Assembly (NCBI GenBank): GCA_964442495.1
Contig: CAYTZN010000011.1
Coordinates: forward strand, 1-64,000
Direction of reading: 5' to 3'
From: CAYTZN01 sp964442495
Lineage (GTDB): Bacteria > Pseudomonadota > Gammaproteobacteria > Legionellales > Legionellaceae
Length of the DNA: 64,000 bases
The notes under the pieces were generated by a model. The model had not been told where the DNA came from. It made no database searches and saw only the letters and a list, made by a program, of their open reading frames with translations. Below, in pieces: positions 34,111-42,829 of the stretch (the stretch's first letter is position 1; each line of letters opens with the position of its first letter). Position numbers and translations under genes: made by a program.

Positions 34111-34596
34111 CTAGAACGGGATATCATCATCCAATTCATCAAAGGCATTTTGTGCATTGGTTTGCGCAGCCATTTCGGGTCGTTGAGTCGTAGAGCCTTG
34201 TGATGGTTGTGAGGCCGCTGAAGCGTGAGGCATTTCATTATACGCAGGTGACGCGCTGCCTTTGCTGTCAAGCATTTGAATATCAGATGCAACGATTTCT
34301 GTAGTGTAGCGATCTTGCCCTTGAGGGTCTTGCCATTTGCGCGTACGCAGGCTTCCTTCAACATAGAGCTTAGAGCCTTTACGAACATATTCACCAGCAA
34401 TTTCACCTAGGCGGTTGAAGCACACCACGCGGTGCCATTCTGTGCGCTCTTGTTTATCACCAGATTGTTTATCTTTCCATGTTTCACTGGTGGCAACGGA
34501 TAAAGTGGTTACTGCATTGCCATTTGGCATGTAGCGAACGTCAGGATCGACGCCAACATTACCTACGAGTATTACTTTGTTAATCCCACGGGCCAT
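34111..34596 (-). CDS. ssb: Single-stranded DNA-binding protein
   Basis: SSB coats single-stranded DNA in replication and repair and recruits partners through its acidic tail. MARGINKVILVGNVGVDPDV and the OB-fold segment SLRTRKWQDPQGQDRYTTEI are typical; the linker (about 112-150) is Gln/Ala/Ser-rich and the tip is DELDDDIPF. I use the ATG at 34596, with TGGAGAA 6 nt upstream, giving 161 residues; the longer ORF start would add 10 non-conserved residues. Confidence 0.97.
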   Translation of the reverse strand: MARGINKVILVGNVGVDPDVRYMPNGNAVTTLSVATSETWKDKQSGDKQERTEWHRVVCFNRLGEIAGEYVRKGSKLYVEGSLRTRKWQDPQGQDRYTTEIVASDIQMLDSKGSASPAYNEMPHASAASQPSQGSTTQRPEMAAQTNAQNAFDELDDDIPF

Positions 34597-34625
34597 ATAT
34601 TTCTCCATTATGCGATAGTTAGCCA

Positions 34626-34640
34626 AATATTATACCCAAT
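34626..34640 (-). promoter_or_regulatory. Candidate ssb promoter -10 within a palindrome
   Basis: On the minus strand TATAAT (34634-34629) lies about 33 nt before the ssb ATG and inside the inverted repeat CAAATATT-N6-AATATTTG (34624-34645). No good -35 is seen. The dyad may be an operator or a terminator stem for the gene upstream. Confidence 0.4.
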
Positions 34641-34691
34641 ATTTGTTGCATTGCGTAGGTCTGTAAAATGCCAAACATTGATGATGTGATT

Positions 34692-36062
34692 TTAAATGTG
34701 AAGCAATCGTTGTTCAGCGCTGCCAGTTTTATAGCGAGCTTTATCAATACGCAAGTAAATCACGCCCGCACTTTCAGAAAAGGCTACGCTCATCACTCCC
34801 GGTAGATTTTCAAGTATAGGAGATAATTGTTCTCTGGTTTGAATGCTAGCATCATAAGGCACGCTAATAGTCGTTTGGTAGGCATTAGGGGTCATTTTCA
34901 TAGCGATGATAAGCCATAAAAGTGACATGCTGGCATTAAGAATAAAAATGCCTTTACTGTGAGCATATTGATATAAAAAGCCCGCCGTTGCGCCACCTGC
35001 AAAAATGCCTAAAAATTGAAAGCTTGAGTAAATCCCCATGGCCGTGCCTTTAGCTTTTGGGTCAGCTTGCTTTGAAATGAGGGAGGGTAGGCTTGCTTCC
35101 AGAATGTTAAACACGACAAAATAACTAAACATCAGTGCGCAGATACCTAACCAATATTGATAGGTAAACGCCAAAAAGAGCTGACTAAGACTGGTAACGA
35201 AGACGGAGGAGAGAAACACCGTTTTAATGCGAGACGTTTTTTCTGCAATAACAATAAAAGGCACCATCGCTATGAAAGAAAAAACCATTAATGGTAAATA
35301 AAAACGCCATTGTTGTATTAAATGCCCCCGCTTTATTTGTTCTTGAAGAAGCACGGGAATAACAAAAAAAGTCGAGGTTAGGATAAAGTGTTGGCAGAAA
35401 ATACCGGCATTTAATCGTTGTAAATGATGATTAGCCGCAACACTTTTAAATAAGCGAGGGCGAGCTTCTGTATTGGAATGAAAAGGCTCTTTTATAGGGG
35501 TGGGTACAACCGTATGCAGGAGCAAAAGCCCTAACGTGGCAAGCACCGCTGTGAAATAAAAAATCCCTGAAAGTCCATAAGCATGGGCTATAGTAGGGCT
35601 CAGCACCATGGCTAAACTAAACGATAAGCCAATAGATGATCCAATAACGGCCATGGCTTTGGTGCGTTGTGTATCGGGCGTAAGATCAGCAAGCAAGGCA
35701 ATCAAAACGCTTCCAATGGCGCCAGTTCCTTGCAATGTTCTTGCGATTATCATGCCATAAATCGAATCGGTCAATGCGCCCCAGAGGCTTCCTGCAAGAA
35801 ACAATAGCAATCCTAAGGTAATAATCGGTTTTCTTCCGATACGATCCGATAGAAGGCCAAATGGAATTTGTAATATACCTTGGCTTAAGCCATAGCTACC
35901 GAGTGCCACGCCTATAAGGGTTGGGGTGGCCGCATTTAAATCGACAGCATAGACGGTGAATACAGGGATTAACATGAACAATCCTAGCATTCGAAATGAA
36001 AACATGCCGGCAATGGGGAGTACGCTTCTTAACCAAAAATGTTGCATTGGTTTGTGATTCAT
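34692..36062 (-). CDS. yajR: MFS transporter with C-terminal ferredoxin-like (YAM) domain, YajR-type
   Basis: A 12-helix major facilitator protein of 456 residues. The motif A loop reads GLLSDRIGRKPIITLGLLL and the motif C-like helix lies near ALQGTGAIGS-type residues (RTLQGTGAIGSVLIAL). The last 65 residues (ISVPYDASIQTREQLSPILE and onward) match the small cytosolic YAM domain known in E. coli YajR. The substrate is not known. It is on the same strand as ssb, 66 nt upstream of it, and divergent from the fatty-acid cluster. Confidence 0.88.
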   Translation of the reverse strand: MNHKPMQHFWLRSVLPIAGMFSFRMLGLFMLIPVFTVYAVDLNAATPTLIGVALGSYGLSQGILQIPFGLLSDRIGRKPIITLGLLLFLAGSLWGALTDSIYGMIIARTLQGTGAIGSVLIALLADLTPDTQRTKAMAVIGSSIGLSFSLAMVLSPTIAHAYGLSGIFYFTAVLATLGLLLLHTVVPTPIKEPFHSNTEARPRLFKSVAANHHLQRLNAGIFCQHFILTSTFFVIPVLLQEQIKRGHLIQQWRFYLPLMVFSFIAMVPFIVIAEKTSRIKTVFLSSVFVTSLSQLFLAFTYQYWLGICALMFSYFVVFNILEASLPSLISKQADPKAKGTAMGIYSSFQFLGIFAGGATAGFLYQYAHSKGIFILNASMSLLWLIIAMKMTPNAYQTTISVPYDASIQTREQLSPILENLPGVMSVAFSESAGVIYLRIDKARYKTGSAEQRLLHI

Positions 36063-36187
36063 GTTGTTGAATGGTGCGCAGATAGTACTAAAGATAGCAT
36101 GATTTAAACAAGTAAATTTTATATAAAGGTATAAGCTTCTCGTTCACTTTGTTGTTTTTTAAAGCAAAACTCACAGTATTTGTCTCA

Positions 36188-36216
36188 TTGACAGTATTCT
36201 TGAATCACGGTAGTTT
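36188..36216 (+). promoter_or_regulatory. Candidate promoter before the FabL-like gene
   Basis: A perfect TTGACA (36188-36193) with a 17-nt spacer and a weak TAGTTT -10 (36211-36216), 30 nt before the start codon. The -35 is convincing, the -10 is not. Confidence 0.4.
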
Positions 36217-36245
36217 GTGCTTTTTTCATGTTTAGAGAATGATGA

Positions 36246-37001
36246 ATGAGTGACATATTTGCAAATAAAGTTGCCCTAATTACTGGGGGCGCACGTGGTA
36301 TTGGTCGAGCTACCGCATTGAAATTAGCTGCGGCGGGTAGTGACATCGCTGTTGTTTATTATAACAGTTCAGATGAGGCACGAGCCTTGGTCGAGACCAT
36401 ACAGCAATTAGGACGGCGAGCTATTGCTATCCAAGCAAATGTGGCTGATCATCAATCAGTAAAAGACATGTTTGCAGCATTTCGTGAACATTTTACAGCG
36501 CTTCATTTCCTCATCAGCAATGCAGCGAGTGGTGTATTAAAGCCTGCAATGACCATGTCTACTAAACATTGGCGTTGGTGCATGGAGACCAATGCATTAG
36601 CACTAAACCATTTGGTTACTGAGGGGCGGATGATGATGCCTTCAGGGAGTCGCGTTATTGCTTTATCAAGTCTAGGCGCTCATCGCGCTATACCTAATTA
36701 TGCCTTTATTGGTGCATCAAAAGCTGCTTTAGAAGCGCTAGTCCGCTCATTAAGTCTTGAATTAGCGGAGGCCGGGATCAATGTTAATACAGTCTCAGCA
36801 GGGGTGGTTGATACCGATGCGTTAAAACACTTCCCCAATCGTGAACAATTATTGGACGAGTACCAAGCGCACGCTCTAGCCGGACGCCCGCTATTGCCAG
36901 AAGACGTTGCTAATGCGGTGTATTTATTGTGTTTACCTGAAGCATCAATGATCAAAGGCCAGGTCTTGTTTGTGGACGCGGGCTACAATGTGGTGGGGTA
37001 A
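36246..37001 (+). CDS. fabL: FabL-like enoyl-ACP reductase (SDR family)
   Basis: A 251-residue short-chain dehydrogenase. The NADPH motif is GGARGIGRA (residues 14-22), and the catalytic Tyr and Lys sit in NYAFIGASKAALEAL as Y-x6-K, as in FabI/FabL reductases, not the Y-x3-K of FabG. It shares signature strings with B. subtilis FabL, for example SNAASGVL, HWRWCMETNA, and DTDALKHFPNRE. Predicted role: last reduction step of acyl-ACP elongation. It opens the cluster that continues with an ACP 133 nt downstream. Confidence 0.82.
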   Translation: MSDIFANKVALITGGARGIGRATALKLAAAGSDIAVVYYNSSDEARALVETIQQLGRRAIAIQANVADHQSVKDMFAAFREHFTALHFLISNAASGVLKPAMTMSTKHWRWCMETNALALNHLVTEGRMMMPSGSRVIALSSLGAHRAIPNYAFIGASKAALEALVRSLSLELAEAGINVNTVSAGVVDTDALKHFPNREQLLDEYQAHALAGRPLLPEDVANAVYLLCLPEASMIKGQVLFVDAGYNVVG

Positions 37002-37059
37002 AGTAGACAAGATAATATTGTTCTGAAAGCTTAGCGTTTAAATCTGAATTTTACATGTG

Positions 37060-37087
37060 TTGACGTAGCTGTGAGTTAAAATATTAT
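37060..37087 (+). promoter_or_regulatory. Predicted sigma-70 promoter of the acyl carrier protein gene
   Basis: TTGACG (37060-37065), 16-nt spacer, TATTAT (37082-37087), and an overlapping second -10 GATATAAT just downstream. It lies 47 nt before the ATG and suggests that the five genes from the ACP onward form their own transcription unit. Confidence 0.6.
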
Positions 37088-37134
37088 GATATAATCAGCG
37101 GCTTTGTAAACTTGGTAAGTCCCGAGGGTGTGAC

Positions 37135-37548
37135 ATGAATATAGATAGCGTTTATCCAAAAGTCCGTGAAATTATTGCTGATGTATTAGTGATTGGTGAA
37201 GAAGAAGTATCTCTAGAGAGTCGTTTAATTGCTGATCTAGGCGCTGAATCCATTGATTTTCTTGACTTGGTATTTCAGTTGGAAAAAGAGTTTGGCATTA
37301 AAATTCCACGTGGTCAACTTGAAAAAAATGCCCGTGGTGACCTCACCCAAGACGAGTTTGAAAAAGGTGGCGTATTAACTGCAGCCGGTATGGCCGCTTT
37401 AAAAAGCTATCTTTGTGAAGTTCCCGCAGATAGTTTCAAAGCAAACATGAAGGTTAATGAAATTCCTATGTTGTTTACGGTAGAAACTTTTTGTAAATTA
37501 ATTATTGCTGCCGTGAGTGAGCAAACTACGCTTGAAACCGTGGCCTAA
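37135..37548 (+). CDS. Specialised acyl carrier protein (AcpXL-like) with C-terminal extension
   Basis: The N-terminal 80 residues are an acyl carrier domain with the phosphopantetheine Ser at S39 in DLGAESIDFLDLVFQLEK, followed by EFGIKIPRGQ, closely like rhizobial AcpXL, which carries very-long-chain acyl groups for lipid A. At 137 residues it is well beyond usual ACPs (about 78) and AcpXL (about 92); the extra 45 residues (LKSYLCEVPADSFKANMK and onward) are of unknown role. Its stop shares a base with the next start (TAATG), so it is coupled to the dehydratase gene. Confidence 0.85.
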   Translation: MNIDSVYPKVREIIADVLVIGEEEVSLESRLIADLGAESIDFLDLVFQLEKEFGIKIPRGQLEKNARGDLTQDEFEKGGVLTAAGMAALKSYLCEVPADSFKANMKVNEIPMLFTVETFCKLIIAAVSEQTTLETVA

Positions 37549-38441
37549 TGCGGTTTTTATTCGTTGATCGAATCTTGCATTTATCCCCCGCAACATTTGT
37601 GCGAGGGATAAAGCATGTTACGCGTGATGACCCATACCTTGGTCATGATGAGCACGGACGGCTTTGTTTTATTCCTTCGTTAGTTGGTGAAGCCTTGGGC
37701 CAACTTGCCGCATGGAACGTGATGTTTAGCAACGATTTTACTCTTAGACCTGTTGCAGGAATTGCTTCTTGCGCAAAACTCCACCGTCCTGTTTATGTCG
37801 GCGAAACCATTCTCCTCGAGTCCTTCATCGATAATCTAGATGAGTCAGTTGTGCAATATCACAGCGTGGCATCGGTCGGTAATGACGTGGTGTTTACCAT
37901 TGATGGCGCGTTAGGTCCTTTATTGCCAACGGAAGACTTTATCGACGTGGCGGTTGTGCGTCGTCAATTTGCTGAAATCAATAGGCCTGTTGATGAGCCT
38001 TTCAATGCAATGGACAGCCACGCGTCTTCGGATGTCTTGCTGTCAGAAGCTGTTTGTCCAGCGCCACCCATGGCGTTTGATCGTATTCTTTCAGGTGAAC
38101 CAGGCGTTTATTTATCCGCAGAAAAGCGCATCACGCGAGCAGCATCCTATTTCCCTGATCATTTTCCGAATAAACCGGTCTTGCCCATGACCGTTTTGCT
38201 GGAGTGTAAGCTTCACTTGGCCCGCGAATTTTTAGCGCGTGCAGGGTTTTCTAAATCATACCAAGTGCGTGAGCTTCGTAAAATAAAAATGAAAGAATTT
38301 GTATCCCCCGGTGATGTGGTTATTTCTCATTTGTCAGTGAAGCAGCATGATGATGAAATGTTAGTATTGTCTTACCGTAGTGAAGTCGATGGGCGGCGAG
38401 TGTGTGTGTTGGATGTGGTCATGACGGCAGAAGGTAATTGA
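37548..38441 (+). CDS. Double-hotdog 3-hydroxyacyl-ACP dehydratase (FabZ-like)
   Basis: 297 residues, about twice the size of FabZ, with two hotdog units. The second (about 172-297) keeps the FabZ catalytic His and Glu in YFPDHFPNKPVLPMTVLLE. The first (about 1-130) has the same layout, LFVDRILHLSP then FIPSLVGEALGQLAAW, keeping the Glu but not a clear HFP, so one active site may be degenerate. Predicted to dehydrate 3-hydroxyacyl groups on the preceding ACP. The next gene starts 1 nt after its stop. Confidence 0.8.
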   Translation: MRFLFVDRILHLSPATFVRGIKHVTRDDPYLGHDEHGRLCFIPSLVGEALGQLAAWNVMFSNDFTLRPVAGIASCAKLHRPVYVGETILLESFIDNLDESVVQYHSVASVGNDVVFTIDGALGPLLPTEDFIDVAVVRRQFAEINRPVDEPFNAMDSHASSDVLLSEAVCPAPPMAFDRILSGEPGVYLSAEKRITRAASYFPDHFPNKPVLPMTVLLECKLHLAREFLARAGFSKSYQVRELRKIKMKEFVSPGDVVISHLSVKQHDDEMLVLSYRSEVDGRRVCVLDVVMTAEGN

Positions 38442-38442
38442 A

Positions 38443-39744
38443 ATGAAAAAACGACGAGTTGCAATTACAGGGTTAGGTGTTGTTTGCCCACTAGGAAATG
38501 ATGTGCAATCGACCTGGAGCAATTTATTGGCGGGTCAATCAGGAATTGACACCATACAACAATTTGATGCAACGGCGTTTCCTGCGCGTATTGCCGCTGA
38601 AGTAAAACAATTTACTTTGCCAAAGCCTTTTTTAAATAAACAGAGTCGTCATGTTCTTTCTTTTACAGGTTATGCCTTAGCGGCAGCGGCCCAAGCCTTT
38701 GATGACGCGGGGATTGCTCCCACAGCCGAATCTGCAGCGCGTTGGGGCGTTGTGACGGGAAGCGGCATGATGACTGCAGAGTATGAGTATTTACACCGAT
38801 TTCAACGCGCATGCGCGCCTGATGGCAAAATAGATTGGTCTTTATTACAGACCAACGCCTATGACTTTTATCAGCAAATTGATTTTGGTAAAACGGTCTC
38901 CAACTCAGGCTTGTCCTTGTTAATTCAGCATTTTGGTATTGAAGGATATGCAAATTCAGTGCATACCGCATGTGCTTCTGGTGGGCAGGCGCTGGGTTTG
39001 GCAATGCAAGTGATTCGTCGAGGGGACGCTGACTTTATGTTGGCTGGTGGGTTTGATTCGATGATTAACCCCTTGGGGCTATCGAGCTTCTGCCTGCTAG
39101 GCGCATTATCTACTTATAACGATACACCAAAAACAGCAAGTCGCCCCTTTGATGGTACGCGAAATGGTTTCGTTTTAGGCGAGGGTGCGGCTTTTTTAAT
39201 TCTTGAGGAGTGGTCCAAGGCTCACGCTCGTGGCGCCAAAATATATGCAGAGTTGGCCGGCGAAGGAAACACGCTAAGCTCTTACCGTATTACCGATTCT
39301 CACCCTAATGGTGACGGAGCTAGACAGGCGATTGAGTGTGCATTAAAAGATGCTGGTGTGAAGCCCTCTGATGTGGACTACATCAATGCACATGGTACCT
39401 CGACTAAAATGAATGATCTTAGTGAAACGAACGCAATAAAAGCTGTCTTTAAAGAACGAGCCACCATGATGCCTGTTAGTTCCACCAAAGGTCAATCGGG
39501 CCATTTGATTGCCGCCGCAGGTGCTTTGGAGGCGGTCTTATCAGTATTGTCCATTGAGCATGCAAAAGTCCCCATGACGGCCAACCTTACCACGCCTGAT
39601 CCTGACTGTGATTTAGATTTTGTTGTAGAGGGGCCACGGGAAAAATCATTGGGCGTGGTGATTTCAAATTCATTTGGATTTGGCGGCTCAAACAGTTGCT
39701 TGTTATTTAAACATCCTGAATTTGAAGAGGTAACGCATGAGTGA
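38443..39744 (+). CDS. 3-oxoacyl-ACP synthase II (FabF-like ketosynthase)
   Basis: 433 residues with the full Cys-His-His triad: C177 in VHTACASGGQ, H317 in NAHGTSTKMND, and H354 in KGQSGHLIAAAG. It condenses malonyl-ACP with a growing chain. It overlaps the next gene by 8 nt, and that gene is a ketosynthase-like protein without the Cys, suggesting a KS-alpha/KS-beta type heterodimer. The start AGGTAATTGAAATG has AGGT at a good distance. Confidence 0.9.
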   Translation: MKKRRVAITGLGVVCPLGNDVQSTWSNLLAGQSGIDTIQQFDATAFPARIAAEVKQFTLPKPFLNKQSRHVLSFTGYALAAAAQAFDDAGIAPTAESAARWGVVTGSGMMTAEYEYLHRFQRACAPDGKIDWSLLQTNAYDFYQQIDFGKTVSNSGLSLLIQHFGIEGYANSVHTACASGGQALGLAMQVIRRGDADFMLAGGFDSMINPLGLSSFCLLGALSTYNDTPKTASRPFDGTRNGFVLGEGAAFLILEEWSKAHARGAKIYAELAGEGNTLSSYRITDSHPNGDGARQAIECALKDAGVKPSDVDYINAHGTSTKMNDLSETNAIKAVFKERATMMPVSSTKGQSGHLIAAAGALEAVLSVLSIEHAKVPMTANLTTPDPDCDLDFVVEGPREKSLGVVISNSFGFGGSNSCLLFKHPEFEEVTHE

Positions 39745-41020
39745 TAGTAATCGTGTAATGATCACCGGTTTTAGCGCGTTAACCGCGTGTGGTGATACAT
39801 CCGAAGAGACGTGGGCCTCTATTCTTTCAGGTGAAACAGGCATTCGTGAAATGAGCGATGAATCGCTCTCGTCATGGTCTCACCGCTTAAGTGGAGAGTT
39901 AAAAAATTTTCAGCCAGCTAAGATGTTGCCTGATAGAAAACTCTTGAAAGTAATCTCCCGTCAGGACATTTTAGGCATCAATGCCGCTATGCAAGCCGTT
40001 GAGCATAGTCGACTGATTCCGTACAGGGATACGCTTGAAAACCCCGATGTTTTTAATGAAGATACTGCCGTTTACGTAGGCTCTCCTGGAAATAAATATT
40101 TCCAACAATATGACTTTTTGCCCTTGGTTGCTAAGACAGGTGGTGACATGCCGGCTTTTGCGAATCAATTGTTTGGCGAGGTTCACCCTATGTGGTTGTT
40201 GCGGATTTTGCCAAACAATGTTTTGGCTTATACCGGTATTACCTATGGGTTTAAAGGCATCAATCAAAACGTCACTAACCATGCGGTGAGTGGTACGCAA
40301 GCCATTATTGAAGCTTATCATGCGATTAAAAGCGGGCTTGCCGAGCGTGCGGTTGTTGTTGCATACGATGTAGCCGCGGAGCCCCAAGGGTTGTTTTATT
40401 ACGATAAGCTCGGTGTTATCAGTGGGCGAGATTTAAAACCTTTTGATAGTGAGCATGATGGCACCGTTTTAGCTGAAGGTGCTGCAGCTTTAGTTTTAGA
40501 AAGCGAAGCTAGCGCCCGTGCACGTAAGGCTGTCTGTTATGGTGAAATTGCGGGTGGTTTAGCCACGACAGAAGCAAATGGTCTATTTTCTGTTGAGGCA
40601 GACGGGGCACATCTTTCATCGCTATTAACCCGTCTTTTAGAGCAGCAGCGGTTATCGGCTACAGACATTGGGTGTATTGTTGCTCATGGCAATGGAAACC
40701 CTAAGTCAGACATGAGCGAGGCAGCCGCCATTGAGGCTGTTTTTGGCTCAAATGGTGTCCCCGTAACCGCCTTTAAATGGGCTATGGGACATACTGTTTG
40801 TGCGTCTGGTATTTTAGACACAGTGATGGCGGTTCATGCGTTGCAAGCCCGATGTATTCCAGGGATTGCTAATCTTGGTGATTTGGCGATGGATTGCAAG
40901 GGACTGAATGCGAAACAGGAAAGTCGGGCATTGCCAGAAGACAAGCAATGTGTTGTGATGATTAATCGTGGGTTTGCGAGCATGAATGCGTGCTTGGTGA
41001 TTAAATCTTGTGACAACTAG
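39737..41020 (+). CDS. Ketosynthase-like protein lacking the catalytic Cys
   Basis: 427 residues of thiolase fold, clearly related to FabF. Aligning SG and the two His motifs (VAHGNGNPKSD, H317; WAMGHTVCASG, H352), the nucleophile position is A183 in VTNHAVSGTQAI, where a Cys is expected. Such proteins occur as chain-length factor or priming decarboxylase partners of active ketosynthases. It overlaps the active synthase upstream and the acyltransferase downstream (11 nt). Role inferred: partner subunit determining very long chain length. Confidence 0.82.
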   Translation: MSDSNRVMITGFSALTACGDTSEETWASILSGETGIREMSDESLSSWSHRLSGELKNFQPAKMLPDRKLLKVISRQDILGINAAMQAVEHSRLIPYRDTLENPDVFNEDTAVYVGSPGNKYFQQYDFLPLVAKTGGDMPAFANQLFGEVHPMWLLRILPNNVLAYTGITYGFKGINQNVTNHAVSGTQAIIEAYHAIKSGLAERAVVVAYDVAAEPQGLFYYDKLGVISGRDLKPFDSEHDGTVLAEGAAALVLESEASARARKAVCYGEIAGGLATTEANGLFSVEADGAHLSSLLTRLLEQQRLSATDIGCIVAHGNGNPKSDMSEAAAIEAVFGSNGVPVTAFKWAMGHTVCASGILDTVMAVHALQARCIPGIANLGDLAMDCKGLNAKQESRALPEDKQCVVMINRGFASMNACLVIKSCDN

Positions 41021-41849
41021 AATCAATACATTAAAGCCATCGTTGATGGGGCGGTTTATTTATCATTGCCTGCCATATCGTCGAAATATTGTGCTGAACA
41101 ATATTTCTCAGGTTTATGGTGATACCTTGACCTTAGAGCAAAAAAAACGTTTGGCTAAGGCGTTTTACTCTCATCTTGCTACCTCTATAAAGGAAATGAT
41201 TCATCTGCGTTTCATGAGTGATAAAACACTGTGTGAGCGGGTGGAGGTTCGTGGCCATGAACATCTGATAGCTCTTGCTGACAAAAAACAGGGTGTTTTG
41301 GTTTTGACGGGACATTTTGGTAATTGGGAATTTGCGCCAATTGGCGGTATTGCTAATTTCAAAGAGTTTCGTGGACAGTTTCATTTTATTCGTCGGACAC
41401 TGGTTAATAAGTTCATCGAACGCTTGTTGTTTCATCGTTATTATCGGGCGGGCTTACAGGTTATTCCTAAGAAAAATGCACTGCCGCAAGTATTTGAGGC
41501 ATTGGAAAAAAATAATGCGGTGGTGTTTGTGATGGATCAACACGCCTCTCTTGCCAATAGAGACGGTATCGCTGTGGAGTTCTTTGGTAAAAAAGCAGGC
41601 ACGTATCGAAGTTTAGCAAGTGTTTCACGTAACACGGGGCTTCCTGTAGTTCCTGCCGCGGGCTATCGGCTTGAAAATGGTAAGCATGTTCTAGAGTTTT
41701 ATGCCCCTATAGCGTGGCAGGAGCTTGAAAGTACGCAATCATCGTTTTACCACAACACCCTCAAATACAACCAAGCCTTGGAACGAATTATTTTAGCGCA
41801 TCCCGAACAATGGTCTTGGCTACATAAACGCTGGAAGTTAAAAGAATAG
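41010..41849 (+). CDS. LpxL/HtrB-family lipid A acyltransferase (LpxXL-like)
   Basis: 279 residues with the HX4E catalytic motif TGHFGNWEFAP (H102, E107) and the downstream MDQHASLANRDGIAVEFFGK, typical of late lipid A acyltransferases. No strong N-terminal membrane anchor is apparent, unlike most LpxL. The start is GTG at 41010, overlapping the ketosynthase-like gene by 11 nt. Placed last in the cluster, it is the likely enzyme moving the finished long acyl chain from the special ACP to lipid A. Confidence 0.87.
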   Translation: MTTRINTLKPSLMGRFIYHCLPYRRNIVLNNISQVYGDTLTLEQKKRLAKAFYSHLATSIKEMIHLRFMSDKTLCERVEVRGHEHLIALADKKQGVLVLTGHFGNWEFAPIGGIANFKEFRGQFHFIRRTLVNKFIERLLFHRYYRAGLQVIPKKNALPQVFEALEKNNAVVFVMDQHASLANRDGIAVEFFGKKAGTYRSLASVSRNTGLPVVPAAGYRLENGKHVLEFYAPIAWQELESTQSSFYHNTLKYNQALERIILAHPEQWSWLHKRWKLKE

Positions 41850-41856
41850 TTTACTG

Positions 41857-42687
41857 CTAGATAAGTCTTCCCTCATAAACGAACGTAGCAGGTCCCGTTA
41901 AAAATATAGACTCATCGAGCTTCTCCCAGGTGACCGATAAGTCTCCTCCTTGAACGCTCACCGTTACATGTTTATCCAATTGATGGTACAAGCGTCCAAT
42001 GGCAACAGCAGCCACTGCACCACTACCACAGGCCTCTGTCTCGCCACACCCACGTTCATAAACACGAAAGCGAACATGGATCGGGCTAAGTATTTCCATA
42101 AATCCTGCATTGGTTTGTAATGGGAACAGCGGGTGCTCACTGATTTGTTTACCAAGTGAGCCGACGGGGGCATTTTTCACGTCAGGCACAACCATTACCG
42201 CATGAGGATTGCCCACACTGATAGCATGAACAAGGCAGTTACTTTGATTATTTAATGGTAATGCATAGTATTCAGTTTCCTGAGATGTTTCGATTGGGAT
42301 GTCGCGAGGGTGACGCTTTGGTTTGCCCATGTCAATTGTTACCGAGTCATCACTATTGAGCTGAAGTTTCATGATGGTTGTGTGGGTAGCGACAGTGAGG
42401 CTGCGTTTTTTGGAAAGCCCGTAGTGGTTGATAAAGCGTGCTAAGCATCTTGCGCCATTGCCACATTGGCCTACTTCTTGGCCATTAGCATTAAAAATAC
42501 GGTAAAAAAAATCAATATTTTTCTTTTGGCTGGACTCAATAAGCAAACATTGATCAAACCCCACGCCTTTGTGTCGATTAGCTAAGGTCATGATGTCCGT
42601 TTTCGATAAATTAACCTTTTGGTGTATGGCGTCAATCACCATGAAATCATTGCCTAAGCCATGCATTTTTGTGAAAGTAATGCTCAT
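41857..42687 (-). CDS. dapF: Diaminopimelate epimerase
   Basis: DapF makes meso-diaminopimelate for lysine and peptidoglycan. Both active-site cysteines are present: GQCGNGARCLARF and GCGETEACGSGAVAAVAIG. The 276 residues are typical. It follows lptM with a TAATG overlap and converges with the acyltransferase gene 7 nt away. Confidence 0.97.
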   Translation of the reverse strand: MSITFTKMHGLGNDFMVIDAIHQKVNLSKTDIMTLANRHKGVGFDQCLLIESSQKKNIDFFYRIFNANGQEVGQCGNGARCLARFINHYGLSKKRSLTVATHTTIMKLQLNSDDSVTIDMGKPKRHPRDIPIETSQETEYYALPLNNQSNCLVHAISVGNPHAVMVVPDVKNAPVGSLGKQISEHPLFPLQTNAGFMEILSPIHVRFRVYERGCGETEACGSGAVAAVAIGRLYHQLDKHVTVSVQGGDLSVTWEKLDESIFLTGPATFVYEGRLI

Positions 42688-42806
42688 TATAACGATCTCA
42701 CGTGGGGTGTTTGTGGGGCTGGTATAGGCAAATAAAGAGGGCCTTTTTGACCACAGGCGGTTAGCACGCTGAAGGCAAAAATACAGATGAATGATTTAAT
42801 CATCAT
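42687..42806 (-). CDS. lptM: Small lipoprotein LptM (YifL-type)
   Basis: 39 residues: MMIKSFICIFAFSVLTACGQ, then KGPLYLPIPAP. The lipobox LTAC followed by GQKGPLYLP is the hallmark of the small outer-membrane lipoprotein that in E. coli (YifL, now LptM) helps oxidative maturation of LptD. The position directly before dapF is the same as in E. coli. Its stop overlaps the dapF start (TAATG). Confidence 0.88.
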   Translation of the reverse strand: MMIKSFICIFAFSVLTACGQKGPLYLPIPAPQTPHVRSL

Positions 42807-42829
42807 TATTCCAGATAGGTTAGGTGTTA

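Noticed and set aside
33990..34406. Minus-strand ORF overlapping ssb
   Set aside because: Frame-shifted reading of the ssb coding region; ssb itself is complete.
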